Below are positions 9,219 to 19,926 of a DNA stretch of 64,000 nucleotides, piece by piece. The stretch is from Marchantia polymorpha subsp. ruderalis (Eukaryota > Streptophyta > Marchantiopsida > Marchantiales > Marchantiaceae), in assembly GCA_037833965.1 (NCBI GenBank), contig AP031353.1:7008501-7072500 (forward strand), in the 5' to 3' direction. Position 1 is the stretch's first letter. Each line of letters opens with the position of its first letter. The notes below the pieces were generated by a model. That model did not search any database, was not told where the DNA came from, and saw nothing but the letters and a program-made list of their open reading frames with translations. The translations under genes and the position numbers were made by a program.

Positions 9219-11396
9219 GTATGCTAAGCAAATCCGGTTTACCAGGGGAATTTTGGGCCGAAGCTGTCGATACCGCAATTTATTTGGTAATTACTCCTTC
9301 TAGTGCAATCAATTTCTCAACACCGTTTGAACTGAGACATAAACGGATGGTAGATTATGGTCGTTTGAAAATTTTTGGTTGTACTGCTTATCCTCTTATA
9401 CCTAAGGAGCAGAGGACAAAATTAGATCATACATCCAAGAAATGTCATTTTCTTGGATATGCTAGCGGCGTGAAAGATTACAGGCTATGGGATCCAGTTG
9501 CTAGGAAGATGGTTGTTGGTAGAGATGTTTCTTTCAATGAGTCTGGCTTATCAAAAGAGGGGAAGAATGTGGAGGCTAACAAGGTAAAATCTTTACTCAC
9601 TGATATTGTTGTGGGGGAGTTTGATCATTCTATCACTAATGATCCGTCACATGAAGAAGCACCGATACATGTGGAGCAAGTTCTTGAAGAACAAGAACTA
9701 CAAGAGCAGTCTATTGTTGGTGAGCCTATTGCAACAATACCAGACGAGAGAGATCAAACGAAAACGTCTACTAGGAGATCACAACAATCTAGTAGAGCGC
9801 ATGAAAGATTTGGTGTATGGGCCAACTCATTCATTCTCAAAGATCATGACATTGATTTTGAAGATGAAGATGGTATGGCGTTGATCTTGGAAGAAGGCAA
9901 AACCTCTTCATACAGAGAAGCTCAAGCTTCGATCAACAAGCTTCAATGAAATGCTGCTATGGAGCGGGAGATGCAGTCGTTGATTGACAACAAGACTTGG
10001 GAGTTGGTTGAGCTTCCTAAAGATCAAACAGTGATTGACTCCAAGTGGGTGTACAAGCTAAAAGACAATCCAGTAGGAGATGTGGCAAGAATCTTCAAAG
10101 CTAGATTGGTGGCTAGAGGTTTCACATAGGAAAAGGGCGTGGATTATAACGAAGTTTTTTTGCCCGTAACAAAATACGCTACAATTCGTCTTGTATATGC
10201 ACTGGCCGCAACATTCAGTCTTGTTATGGATCAGATGGATGTGGTTACAACTTTTCTTTATGGATATTTAGAGTAGGAGATCTACATGAGACAACCAATT
10301 GGCTTTGAGGTCAAAGGCCAAGAGAAGTGCGTCTGTAGATTACTGAAATCATTGTAAAGACTGAAGCAAGCTTCTAATTAGTAGAATACACGTTTTGATG
10401 AGTTTATGAAGGCGCAAGGTTGACTACAAAGCATGTATGATCCTTGTGTCTATATGAAGAAGGAGAATGATGAGACTTTCAATCTTATCATTTTAGTACT
10501 CTACGTTGACGACATGTTATCTTGGCAAAAAACCAAACCGATGTCAATGAATGCAAAAGCCAGCTGAAGTCTACATTTAAGATGAAGGATATGAGGAGTC
10601 AAGAAAGATACTAGGCGTGGATATTTATAGAGATTTTGAACAGAAGAAGCTATGGCTAAGTCAAGGCAAGTATGTTCGCCGTATACTTGACAAGTTCAAC
10701 ATGGCCGATTCGAAAGGAGTATGGACTCCTATGCCGGCACATTTTAAACTCTCCGCAATCCAATGTCTTACAGATGTTGTGGAAAAGGGAAAAATGTCAT
10801 GTGTTCTCTATGAACAAGCTGTAGGCAACCTCATGTATTTAATGGTGTGCACTAGGCCTGATATTGCTCTAGCAATGAGAAAGATGAGCATGTACATGTC
10901 GAATCCAGGGAAAGTTCATTGGGAAGCAGTGAAATGGATTCTGAGATATCTGAAGAGTACTGTGGATTATGGCTTATTGTTTGATGGCTTATTAGACAAT
11001 GTCAAGTCCTTGTTTGGCTACGTTGATGTTGACTACAGATATTTAGACAAGAGGAGATCTACAACTGGATATGTGTTTACACTTGGCGGCGGAAGCATTA
11101 GTTGGAGATCTACCTTGCAGAGTGTGTAGCTCAGTCAACAACAGAAGCTGAGTACGTGACAGTATCCGAAGCGGCAAAGGAAGCTATTTGATAGTATAAG
11201 CTTATCATGGACATGAGATTAACACAAGGAGTGGTCAATCTTCATTGTTATAGCCAAAGTGCTTTACATTTGGCTGCAAACCAAGTCAATGGTAGCAGAG
11301 TGAAGCACATCGACATCAGTTATCACTTCATTAGACAAACAGTGTCTGATAAAAAAATTGAGCTAGTCAAGATTGACGATGATGAGTGGTTCTGAG
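9219..11396 (+). pseudogene. Copia pol, second part: integrase C-terminus, RT, RNase H
   Basis: The frame resumes the split integrase (SKSGLPGEFWAEAVDTA, RLKIFGCTAYPLIPKEQR). It continues through a charged linker into reverse transcriptase (SKWVYKLKDN, GVDYNEVF, a degenerate KSL-RLKQA block, YVDDML) and RNase H (LMYLMVCTRPDIA, RRSTTGYVFTLGG, STTEAEYVTVSEAAKEA, VKHIDISYHFIR). There are many stops, including 10137-10139 (TAG) and a cluster near 10358-10385. Longer open pieces survive at 9221-9949 and 10617-11129. After the RNase H end the sequence joins an LTR tail at 11379. Confidence 0.9.
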
Positions 11397-11424
11397 TTTT
11401 AGCGTTTACAATTGGTATTAGAGC
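11379..11424 (+). repeat. 46-bp direct copy of the Copia LTR tail plus primer site
   Basis: It matches 1770-1815 with one C/T difference (TGGTATTAGAGC against TGGTATCAGAGC). The copy fuses directly to the RNase H coding end at GATGATGAG. In a normal element this position would begin a complete 3' LTR. Confidence 0.85.
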
Positions 11425-11644
11425 ACGAGAGTATAACGTGGTTCACCCTTAAGGGCTACTTCCACGGGGAGGAGAGCACTAAAGAGTTTACTCCTTGAAT
11501 GCTTGAAGTGATAGTCTTCTTATCACCCTCAAGGTATATATATACCCGAAGTAGTCAACTACTCTAAGCTATAAATAACTACATATGCAGTTAACCTTTG
11601 TTAACTAAACTAAATTAACTCCTTAACCAAAGTTAACCTCAACA
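11425..11644 (-). repeat. Inverted partial Copia LTR (220 bp)
   Basis: Read on the minus strand from 11644 to 11425, this matches LTR positions 1528-1747 over the same 220-bp length with scattered substitutions. The 22 bp that follow in the left LTR (1748-1769) are absent. The element is therefore bounded by inverted rather than direct LTR copies. Confidence 0.87.
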
Positions 11645-13929
11645 TAAGTAAATATATATATTATTTTTAGCATCAAATAAAAACAGAAAATAATCTTCTT
11701 ATCTAAAATTTAAAATTACGATTTAATAACATTCTTCAAGTGAAATGAAAGTATTAAGATTTTAACATTTATTGACAATTAATTTTTTAAATCAAGAATT
11801 TTAATAAAATATTTGTAATGATTTTAAAAATATTTTCGAAGATAAATTTTTTCTATTTTTAAATTTATTATATAATTTTGAATATTTTTTATAAATCATT
11901 ATGTGTATTATTTTAGATATGAATTTTTTTATAATATTTATGTAATATTTTCTACAAGAAATTTATTTACGTTTAAAAAAATTTACAAAATTCATCCTTT
12001 TTTATGGATCATACTTAAAACAAAAGTCAATTTTGAAAAAAAAATTCGTAGACATTTTTTAGATATTTGAAACCACTAAAAAAATTTATGTTACATATAG
12101 ATTATGTTTCATTGAATATTTTTTTTTATTAAATTTAGAGTATTTTTTTCTCAATACACTATAAATATAGAAAGTAGATGAAAGGTCAAACATTAATTAT
12201 TGAAATTCTAAACTTTATTGTTCACATCATAGAAAAAAAATTGAACGTGCAAATTTTGCACAATTTAATAATCATTTTCAACGATTTTCTTTAAGATGAG
12301 ATTTTTTTTTTTATTTTTTTTTTATTTTGCTATATGTTTGTTGTAGATTTGTGAAAAACTAGACTTGTCATCAGTTTAATAGAAACTTTATGCACACATA
12401 TTTCATTATAGATGTGTAGAGAAATGGATTCTGAATGATTACCACATACAATGATATGTTTGTTCTTTATTTATAATCGTAAATGAAGTTTTAAATTGCA
12501 AAAATGTAAATGAACCATGCATGTTTCATTTGTATAATACCAAACCAAAAAAAAACACATTTGAATATTTAATCTTCAATCCACAATGTCATAGGTGAAT
12601 TTTTAATGAAAAGTTTGAGTTCTAAATGTCTACCTGAAACATTTTTTTGGAAGACTTTAAATATTAGCTTCATTTGCATCTATTTCATATATATGATCAT
12701 CTATAATCATAATTTTGAGAAAGAAATGTTATATATATATACATACATTGCCTTTCAAAAATCTATTTGAATAGAAAAATATGATGAATAATTAATTTAC
12801 AGACATGATTCAATCTTGTAATATCTGTAAATTTTATAGTTATTTTTTCAACATTTAAAAAACTGGGATGAAATGTAATCAATTGTTACAACTGAAATTA
12901 GTTCTAAATGAGATATTGTAAAATATAAAACTTTTCGATGTGAAACATTTTAATCTTTACCACAAACGTAATGATAAAATCTGTGAATTTATATGACCAA
13001 AAACATGTGGAAGGAATTGAACTCTCGAATGTAAAATGGAATCAAGTGAAGGATATACATCACACTTGTTGGATAAATTTACATCAGTTAAGACTCACAA
13101 GTGAAACAAGAGATATAATTTTGCAAAAATGAGAAATACTTCTGGTACAAATTCGAGTAAAGCATGCTGTACCTCAAGAACTAGTGAAAATTGTTATTTC
13201 TCCCGCAAATTGTTGAATTCAAGAGCCAAAACCTTGAAAGTGCCGATGCATATAAGTGGAAAAGTATTCGAACCTTATCACCATTTAAAAGATGAAAACC
13301 AGCAAGAAACTCCAAAGGATCTGCGTACGACTCCCTCGCTCGCTGCTCGAATGAACACTAAAGAACGAGACTCGCACGCGAAAGAATTTAGAAATTACTC
13401 CAAACCGAAGAACGATGCATGGAAATCGGAATCGCATGACGCGACGGTCCAAGATACTCAGAAGAAAGGAGAATGGAAGGTCGTGGAACCCAACGAACGA
13501 ACAGAAGAACAAAAGAAGGGAAGGCTGAAGATTCCGAAGGAGGAGGGGCCCAGGCGGTGGACACTTGCTCGACTGACTGACTACGTACCGTGCCATGAGA
13601 ACCGTAGTGACAGGAAGGAAGGGAGGGGCAGCACGAGCAGAGCCTTGATCTGCACGCTAATCCTACGAAATAGTGAAAAGGGTGTCCCAATTCAGTAATA
13701 TGGCGGAAAGCATGGGGCGGATCGTACGAAATTGCCTTGCGTTTCCTCCTTTCCAGTAGCCTTGCGCCTGCAGGCAGAATCGGATCGAGCATACTGGTGT
13801 GGACAGAGACTGAGAGAATTTGGGTCGGGGAAATTGGACAACAGATAGAGAGAGTGAGAGTGAGGTGTAGGGGGTCGTCGAGTTTTGTGCATTGGAGGCC
13901 GATTTGTCACCGAGGCCGAAGAGGCAGAG
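11645..13929. other. AT-rich intergenic region and BRAP2 upstream region
   Basis: 11645-13100 is AT-rich and includes the right 66-bp repeat (11671-11736) and a stretch (about 11880-12200) distantly like 1050-1350. From about 13130 GC rises. A 189-codon open frame (13129-13698) has no recognisable domain and overlaps open frames on the other strand, so I treat it as promoter and 5' UTR sequence of the next gene. Confidence 0.55.
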
Positions 13930-16900
13930 ATGTTTTGTGTCAAAGTCCATGCTCCGGAGCAATTCACAGAGGAGGATTTGATCCCTCGGATGGCCACGAC
14001 GACTGTCGCAGAGGCGAGCACGGATGGGGGAGCCAAGGGAGCTCCGGTCGGGGAGAAGGGTGCAGGCCCTGCTGGAGGAGGAGAACCGGGACATACGAGA
14101 ACCGTCTGCTTTTCTTCGGGGAACCCTAGGGTGGAATCCACTCGAGGAGTTATGCACCTGTATCGTAACACCACTGCAGACCCTGGCAGCGCAGATCAAT
14201 TGCCGGTGAGGAACTTTTAAATGGTTCGAATTTTGTTCTGTCGATCTCGCGTGCCTCGATTTTGAATTTGGATGTTTTTCTCTGCAATGGGGAGAGTCTA
14301 ATGGTTTGGTGGAAGATCGGAAGATTGGATGGTCGACCGCAGTTTATTGCTCTACCTCTTACTTTGTCTAGTAGCTCTGAATGTGTTTATCATCCACCAA
14401 CAAGTTATGGAGTGTTTAAGAAGCGCTTTGACATGCAAATAATTTTCGTTCTTCGAATTGGTTAGGCAGTCTCCATTGAATGAACGGGTTGTTTGCACGT
14501 TGAAATGTAACGAATCTCACTCCACTGGATGCTTATTGAATTGATCGTTCGATTTCAACAGGTCGGTCGTAGTGAACATTTGTGCGTTTTGGCAGTTCCG
14601 ACTCATATGACTGGAGCGGATTTTTGTCAGTTCACGGGCTCGTTTATGCAAAATATCGAAGACATGCGGATAGTCAGGTATATCTTGGTCGCTGAGGTCT
14701 CACACTCCGAGTTTCTTAACTTGCTCGCCTTCGAAATGGCCCACGGAGACTGATCCGCTGCCAAGGAAATGGATAGTTTTAAGGGAGCTTGAATCGCAGT
14801 TGATACTTTCATTGTACACTTGAGTTCAGCTATACCTTCTCTCACACTCCTGATGTATTGTTTCAACCAGAAATGATGGCGTTACGGATAGGTACAGTGT
14901 CTTGATGAAGTTTGATAAACAAAGCTCAGCTGATGAGTTTTACCGTCACTATAATGGAAAACCTTTCTCTTCATTGGAGGTTAGTGTCAACTCACCTAAA
15001 AAAGTCTCGGGCTATAGTGGGTTGCGGATGGGCCCCACATATTGAATCATATGGTGAGTCCATTCATAAAATGCACAGTTGTTTAGCGTAATTTCCATCT
15101 GAAGTGTTCCTTTATGTGCATTGTCAATGAATCGATATAGTTCCTGACTCCAACAACTGATGCAAGCACCATCCACCGTGTTTCTCGATTGCAGGCGGAG
15201 GTTTGCCACGTCTTATTCACTGCGGATGTCCAGTACACCGACACAGCGGAGGAAGCAACCTTGCCTCCTTCTGGCCTGACAGAACTCCCCACGTGCCCTG
15301 TCTGTCTTGGTAAGGGCTTAAACTTTTTTAAAATATCAATAAGAATAATACTTGGTCGTGTTGAGATGCCGGCAAATCGATTTTAGTAACAATTATTTTG
15401 GTGGAAAAATGCAGAAAGACTTGATCAAAACATCAGTGGAATTTTGACGACTGTTTGCAACCATTCTTTTCACAGTTCCTGTATATCAAAGTGGACCGAT
15501 TCGTCTTGTCCTGTGAGTTTCTTTTGTTTAGAACATCCCGTTGTCATATTTCAGTTTGTTGCTAGCAGGTTGAGTGTAAGGTAAGGCATGAACAGTTAAC
15601 AAATTGGTCGAAGTTTCTCAAGTATAGTTGAGTCAACTGCGTTGCTAATTAGTTGCAAAGTAGCATGTTTTCAGTAATTGGTAGATACATAATTCCGCCT
15701 CGCACTGGTGCGAGTTATAAGAAGTTAAGTCATTTGAACAAGTACGGAGTGCATGCTGTTTTATGTTTCAGGTTTGCCGATACTGTCAACAACAGTCTGA
15801 CAAATCCACGTGCTCAATTTGTGACACTTCGGAGAATCTGTGGATATGCGTCATATGCGGTTTTGTTGGCTGTGGACGGTAAGGCCCTACTCCTAAAGAA
15901 ATCTTCGTGTTTCGTATCGAGAGCGCGTGGTTTGATGCAGTAATGTCCTCCGTTTTCCGTGGATGGCTCTAGATTTTTTCAATGCTCCAATCTCAATGAC
16001 AACCTATACTTTTGCTTACACAGTCGACACCGATGTTCTTACTTCCTTCTGAACTCTTTCGTGAACGACTGACAGTTATCAAGAAGGCCATGCCATCAAT
16101 CACTGGAAGGAGACTCAACATTGCTACTCACTAGAGCTTGAGACTCAATGTGTCTGGGATTATGTTGGGGACAACTATGTCCATCGGTTGATCCAATCGA
16201 AGACCGATGGGAAGCTTGTTGAGCTTCCAGCACCGTGCCGGGATGGCAGTGAAGATTGCAGCAGTTGTGAAGCTTACAGCAGGAGTGCTGAGGTTGATGA
16301 GGCCCTTTACGATAGCAAATTAGAAGCTGTGAGTGGAGTTGTGAATTTTATCTCTCCTTGAAAAAATATTTAATTATCCTCCTTTTTTGTTTTTTGTTTC
16401 CTCCATTTTCAGAGTTTTTCTTCTGTGTAGCTGCCATGGACCCTTCTGTCAGGAGCGTAGCATCGTTGCAATCCACACAATAAGTAGATGATATAGGTTA
16501 GCGTAAATGGCTGACATTTGTGATGCTTTTTATTGATGCAGATAGCAACCGAGTACGATCATCTTTTGACTACACAACTGGAGAGTCAAAGACAGGTACG
16601 TCTTTATCTTGCTGCTTGGTGATACAGCTTGAAGGTAATTGGTTATCATATATATTCGGATGAAAGACACACACAGATATACATCTGTTTCCCTACGTTT
16701 CTTCACTTTTGCCATTGATCAGCATCTTTTTCTACGCTGAAATACTGGATGTTGAGTTCCCGTTCTGAAATGTGGGACGATATAACAAATGGTCGCAGTA
16801 TTATGAAGGATTGTTAGAAGACGCAGAAACAAGAAGAGATGCTTCTATTTCGTTGGCCGTGGAGAAGGCCATGAGCCTAAAACTTCAACGAATGCAGCAA

Positions 16901-18112
16901 GATATGAAGAAGGTTCAGGAAGAACACGAGTTTTTGCAGCAGGTGCTTCAGATTGTCTCTATCTATCGTCTGTAAAATTTTGGAGGCATATGTGGGTTTC
17001 AGCTGATTTTTGGTTGATCAGATTTGTTTTTGTTTTTGGTGTATATGAAACTGGATGCTTCGAACTCCAACGTATCTACTTCTGAGCGACGTTCATTTGT
17101 GGGTGAAGAAATTGTGTCAGTTTATCAATTGTTAAATTCGAGAGGCATATGTTGGTTGTAGCTGTTCTCGAGTTCATAACAGTCGTCTTTTTCGTTGGTA
17201 TATTTTTGAAACTGCATCCTTCGAACTCCATCGTCTCTACCTGATCGCCGTTCAATTATGGCTGAATAGATTGTCTCAGTTTGTCATTTGTCTGATTCGA
17301 GAGGCATATGTCGATTGTAGCTGTTCTGAAGTTGATCCAATTCGTCTACGTCTTTGGTTTATCAATTACATTGCTTGTTACGATTTCCATTGTATCTACT
17401 TCTGAGAGTTATTTAATCGTGTCTGAATAGGTGAATCAGTCTCTTGTCGATAATCAAAAAAGGTGGCAGCAGAAGTTCAAGGAACAGGAAGAAAGGTAAG
17501 TTGATTCTGGTAGTTCAGTTCTGGGAGTGTATTTCATATGTAAAATTAAAACTCGATGATCAGTTGTCGCGTGGCTCGACAAAGTTCGATCACTTTTCTG
17601 ACTAAGTTCTACTTCTCTGGGACAGCTGAGAAATTGAAGTGAATGTGGTTTCTACCTGGTTAGATTCAACAGTCAATACAAAAGTCTAGTGTTGATGCAC
17701 AAGATCTACTTCGGGGACTTGAGACGAGCTTCTGTTTTCCTATTTCAGGGAAAGAGCTGCGATCAAAGAACGCGATGAGAAAATTACTGATCTGGAAGAG
17801 CAGGTAAGAGCAGGACTTTTGGTTAAACTTCAAACCGAGACTGCCTCCTCTGAAGCATTGCGAATCGAATTTCTTGAACTTGCCACGCTCTTTTGTCATT
17901 TCCTTGTTTTCTGCGTCCGTGTACATGTATCTTAGCTAATCGCACTCTGTGTTGAATTCAAGGTTCGGGATTTCATGATCTTCATTGAGGCTCAAAAAAT
18001 GCTGGAGTCGAGTGCTAACGCTGCAGAGTTACGAGAAGGCACCATCTTGCCTCTACCAGCTAACGTCAGCAAGCCTGGCAGATCATCAAAACTTGGTCGG
18101 AAAAAGAAATGA
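13930..18112 (+). CDS. BRAP2-type RING/UBP zinc-finger E3 ubiquitin ligase (BRIZ-like)
   Basis: Twelve coding exons: 13930-14205, 14562-14677, 14871-14979, 15195-15309, 15415-15512, 15772-15878, 16076-16328, 16542-16595, 16799-16942, 17431-17495, 17749-17803 and 17963-18112. All have GT-AG borders, the frame holds throughout, and the product is 513 residues. In order there is an N-terminal BRAP2/RRM-like domain (about 70-180; [14 protein letters not shown]), a C3H2C3 RING finger (about 200-240; [22 protein letters not shown]), a UBP zinc finger (about 247-315; [24 protein letters not shown]) and a long coiled coil (about 355-480). The lysine-rich end is GRKKK. In Arabidopsis the BRIZ1/BRIZ2 homologues form a ubiquitin ligase complex needed for germination. 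The ATG at 13930 (MFCVKVH) fits the family; an in-frame ATG at 13885 is possible. Function here is by homology. Confidence 0.92.
16943..17430 (+). repeat. About 160-bp tandem repeat filling a BRAP2 intron
   Basis: The intron before exon 10 contains about three imperfect copies of a unit of roughly 160 bp. The motif GAGGCATATGT recurs near 16984, 17142 and 17302, and TTCGAACTCCA recurs near 17059 and 17219. Each copy ends in a block like the real acceptor of exon 10 (GCTGAATAG or similar, then a CAG-containing segment). The array probably arose by duplication of the intron 3' end. Confidence 0.65.
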
Positions 18113-19102
18113 CAACGTCAGGAAAACTTCAGAGTTTCGACCGTCTTGTTACCTTTCACAGAGTATCTGTCGTACACGGTATATATATTTTGCCCATAAA
18201 TAGATAGGTTCTTATGACCGCGTTTACCCCAAATATTCAGCAGGCAGTTCGCATGGGTAGTGTAAGCTCAAATATATGTCGATGTACGAAAGTGGTCTTG
18301 CTTTGAAGCTCTCGAGTCGTTTTCTGAAGTCGATGAAGGGAATCTTGTCTTAAAGATAATTGTCCATACTATCCCGAAGTCCTTCAGTTTCCTCCGTGCT
18401 CTTGCTTCATAATTGAAATACGAGTATTTTGCTTCCCGGTTATTTATATTGGCGTATAAGACAACCCACTTTGAGTACTCATCGTCCGGACCAAGTCTAT
18501 ACAGTGGCGAAGAAAAAGCCTTACCCTTCTTATATATCGGTTAAAGTGTTGCGAGGCATGTGTACATCTTGTCGAATGATCGTTTGCACTGCTCACTGCT
18601 TAGAGGCAGAATTATTTCAAAACAAAATTAATATCACGAACTCATGTTATTATTCCAGTCATCACGCTTCCCAACCGCCTCAGGAGCTTCGGGAACTTCT
18701 TGACCTGTTCGAGGGAGAGATCCTCGCCGATACAGCTGACGTCTTGAGTCGAGGGAAAGAAAGTTGCGCTCCGTGATCCTCCGCTTCTAAAAGCTGGGCA
18801 AGATTTGCTTTCTTTGGATAAATAAAAATGGAGTGCCAGGACTGACTTACGTCAAGAACCGGCCCATTCTTGCCCGTGCGAGCCATCTGTCGATCCGTTG
18901 ATCGGCACGACAAGTAAGATTTGCGCCCACATTCACCATTCACATTCGAGTGTTTCATCATTTGGATAAAAAGGCAGTTCTGCGTGCCACATGATTGAAG
19001 AAAGCCTATCATGAAGTACACGCGAATTGTATGCTAGTAAGACGGTGGTGAGTATGATCTCTCAATTAAAGCTTGGTACCACGCTAACAATTTATCAATT
19101 AG
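18113..19102. other. BRAP2 3' flank and intergenic region
   Basis: No domain is recognisable on either strand. The open frames at 18429-18776 (+) and 18680-19021 (-) overlap each other and resemble nothing I know. The first few hundred bases probably hold the BRAP2 3' UTR. Confidence 0.5.
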
Positions 19103-19221
19103 CGAGATCGACAGCGGGCCGCCGCGAGGGCCCCGGCCAAAGGCAAGGGCCAGGACGATGGCTTGACTGCAGAACAACGCCAAAGCTCTGCAGGAGAAGA
19201 CAGCCAAGAAGGCAGCAGCGG

Positions 19222-19232
19222 GACGCTGCTGC
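19222..19232. repeat. 11-bp target duplication around the insertion in the SERF fragment
   Basis: GACGCTGCTGC at 19222-19232 is repeated exactly at 19885-19895, immediately outside the inserted DNA. Removing 19233-19895 rejoins the SERF-like sequence. Confidence 0.75.
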
Positions 19233-19351
19233 TAGGCTTGGCCACGGACCGGTTAACCGGTCCAGGCTTGGCCCGTATCGGTTAAGGGTTAACCTAAACT
19301 TTAACCGGTCCCGGTTAACCGTCGGTCCGGACCGAGCCGTGGCCAAGCCTA
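19233..19351. repeat. 119-bp palindromic unit with perfect 15-bp inverted ends
   Basis: TAGGCTTGGCCACGG at 19233-19247 is the exact reverse complement of 19337-19351. Inside is an 18-bp perfect palindrome, GGACCGGTTAACCGGTCC (19246-19263), and further copies of CCGGTTAACC and GGTCCGGACC. A related half-copy forms the right end of the larger insertion (about 19846-19884). It could fold into a strong hairpin. Confidence 0.7.
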
Positions 19352-19884
19352 ACACCTTAAGCTCTGTGCGCTAGGGACCACTCGTGGACTAATAGTTTCT
19401 CAAATACAGAACCTTATTTTGACGGTCGGCTAAACTCCCGAATTCTTGCGTGCATTCCACGACGAACTCGCGGGTGCCACGGTGCGACAACGACGTTCAG
19501 CAGAATCCTGTCATCCGTCCTTGCACAGGTCCCACTTCGTAAGCCTCGATCGTCACAGCAACATGTGACATATTTGCGCAATTTGACGATCACCAGCTCA
19601 CGAGAGCAACTAAAATTTTGAAGCGGATTGAAATCCCCATCAGACTCGAACTGAGCGCTCGATTTCTTCCTATTCCTTCGTCGTGAGTTCAGGGTTCGTG
19701 TGGGGCCCGTCAAAACATTTCCGTTTTGCAATGAGGCCGAAATCAGGCTAAAGGTGTGATAATGAATTTTCTCATTACACTGAGTCACGAATTATACCTA
19801 CAGTTTTGGATTATGAAGATTCAAGACTCAAACGAAAAATCTAGAACCGGTTAACCGTCGGTCCGGACCGGACCGTGGCCAAGC
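19233..19884. mobile_element. 652-bp non-autonomous DNA element in the SERF fragment
   Basis: The left end reads TAGGCTTGGCCACGG. The right end, on the reverse strand, reads GCTTGGCCACGG. Both ends continue into GGTTAACC-rich sequence. The 11-bp flanking duplication would suit a Mutator-like element, while the TAGG-type terminus resembles hAT ends, so the superfamily is unresolved. No transposase is encoded. The right terminus appears to lack three bases. Confidence 0.6.
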
Positions 19885-19926
19885 GACGCTGCTGCCACTT
19901 TGACGTCGAAAGCCGCTAAGAAATGA

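Larger units (their letters stand above)
1528..11644 (+). mobile_element. Decayed Copia (Ty1/Copia) retrotransposon with an inverted right LTR
   Basis: The element begins TGTTGAGG and ends with its reverse complement CCTCAACA. Inside, in Copia order, are an LTR, an initiator-Met primer binding site, gag, integrase, reverse transcriptase and RNase H, all on the plus strand and full of stops. The protease and the start of the pre-integrase region are missing near 2750-2790. A Ty3/Gypsy element is inserted in the integrase at 3182-9218. The right terminus is abnormal: instead of a direct 3' LTR there is a 46-bp copy of the LTR tail plus primer site, then LTR positions 1-220 in reverse orientation. 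The adjacent 5-mers (TATAT left, TAAGT right) do not form a clear target duplication. It cannot be autonomous. Confidence 0.88.
19103..19926 (+). pseudogene. SERF/4F5-like small protein, broken and interrupted
   Basis: 19103-19180 reads RDRQRAAAR... KGKGQDDGLTAEQR, and after a frame change 19179-19220 reads AKALQEKTAKKAAA. This is the SERF/4F5 (small EDRK-rich factor) pattern, in which EQR is normally followed by RERDAKALQEK. About four codons are missing with loss of frame, consistent with an 11-nt deletion. The likely C-terminus (TLTSKAAKK, stop at 19924-19926) lies beyond a 652-bp insertion. The usual N-terminus (MTRGNQR) is not seen; the segment may start at a splice acceptor (ATTAG at 19098-19102) or be a truncated copy. 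SERF proteins are small, charged and poorly understood. A functional gene is unlikely here. Confidence 0.65.

Noticed and set aside
13129-13698. 189-codon plus-strand frame upstream of BRAP2
   Set aside because: No domain, and overlapped by equally long minus-strand frames. More likely promoter and UTR.
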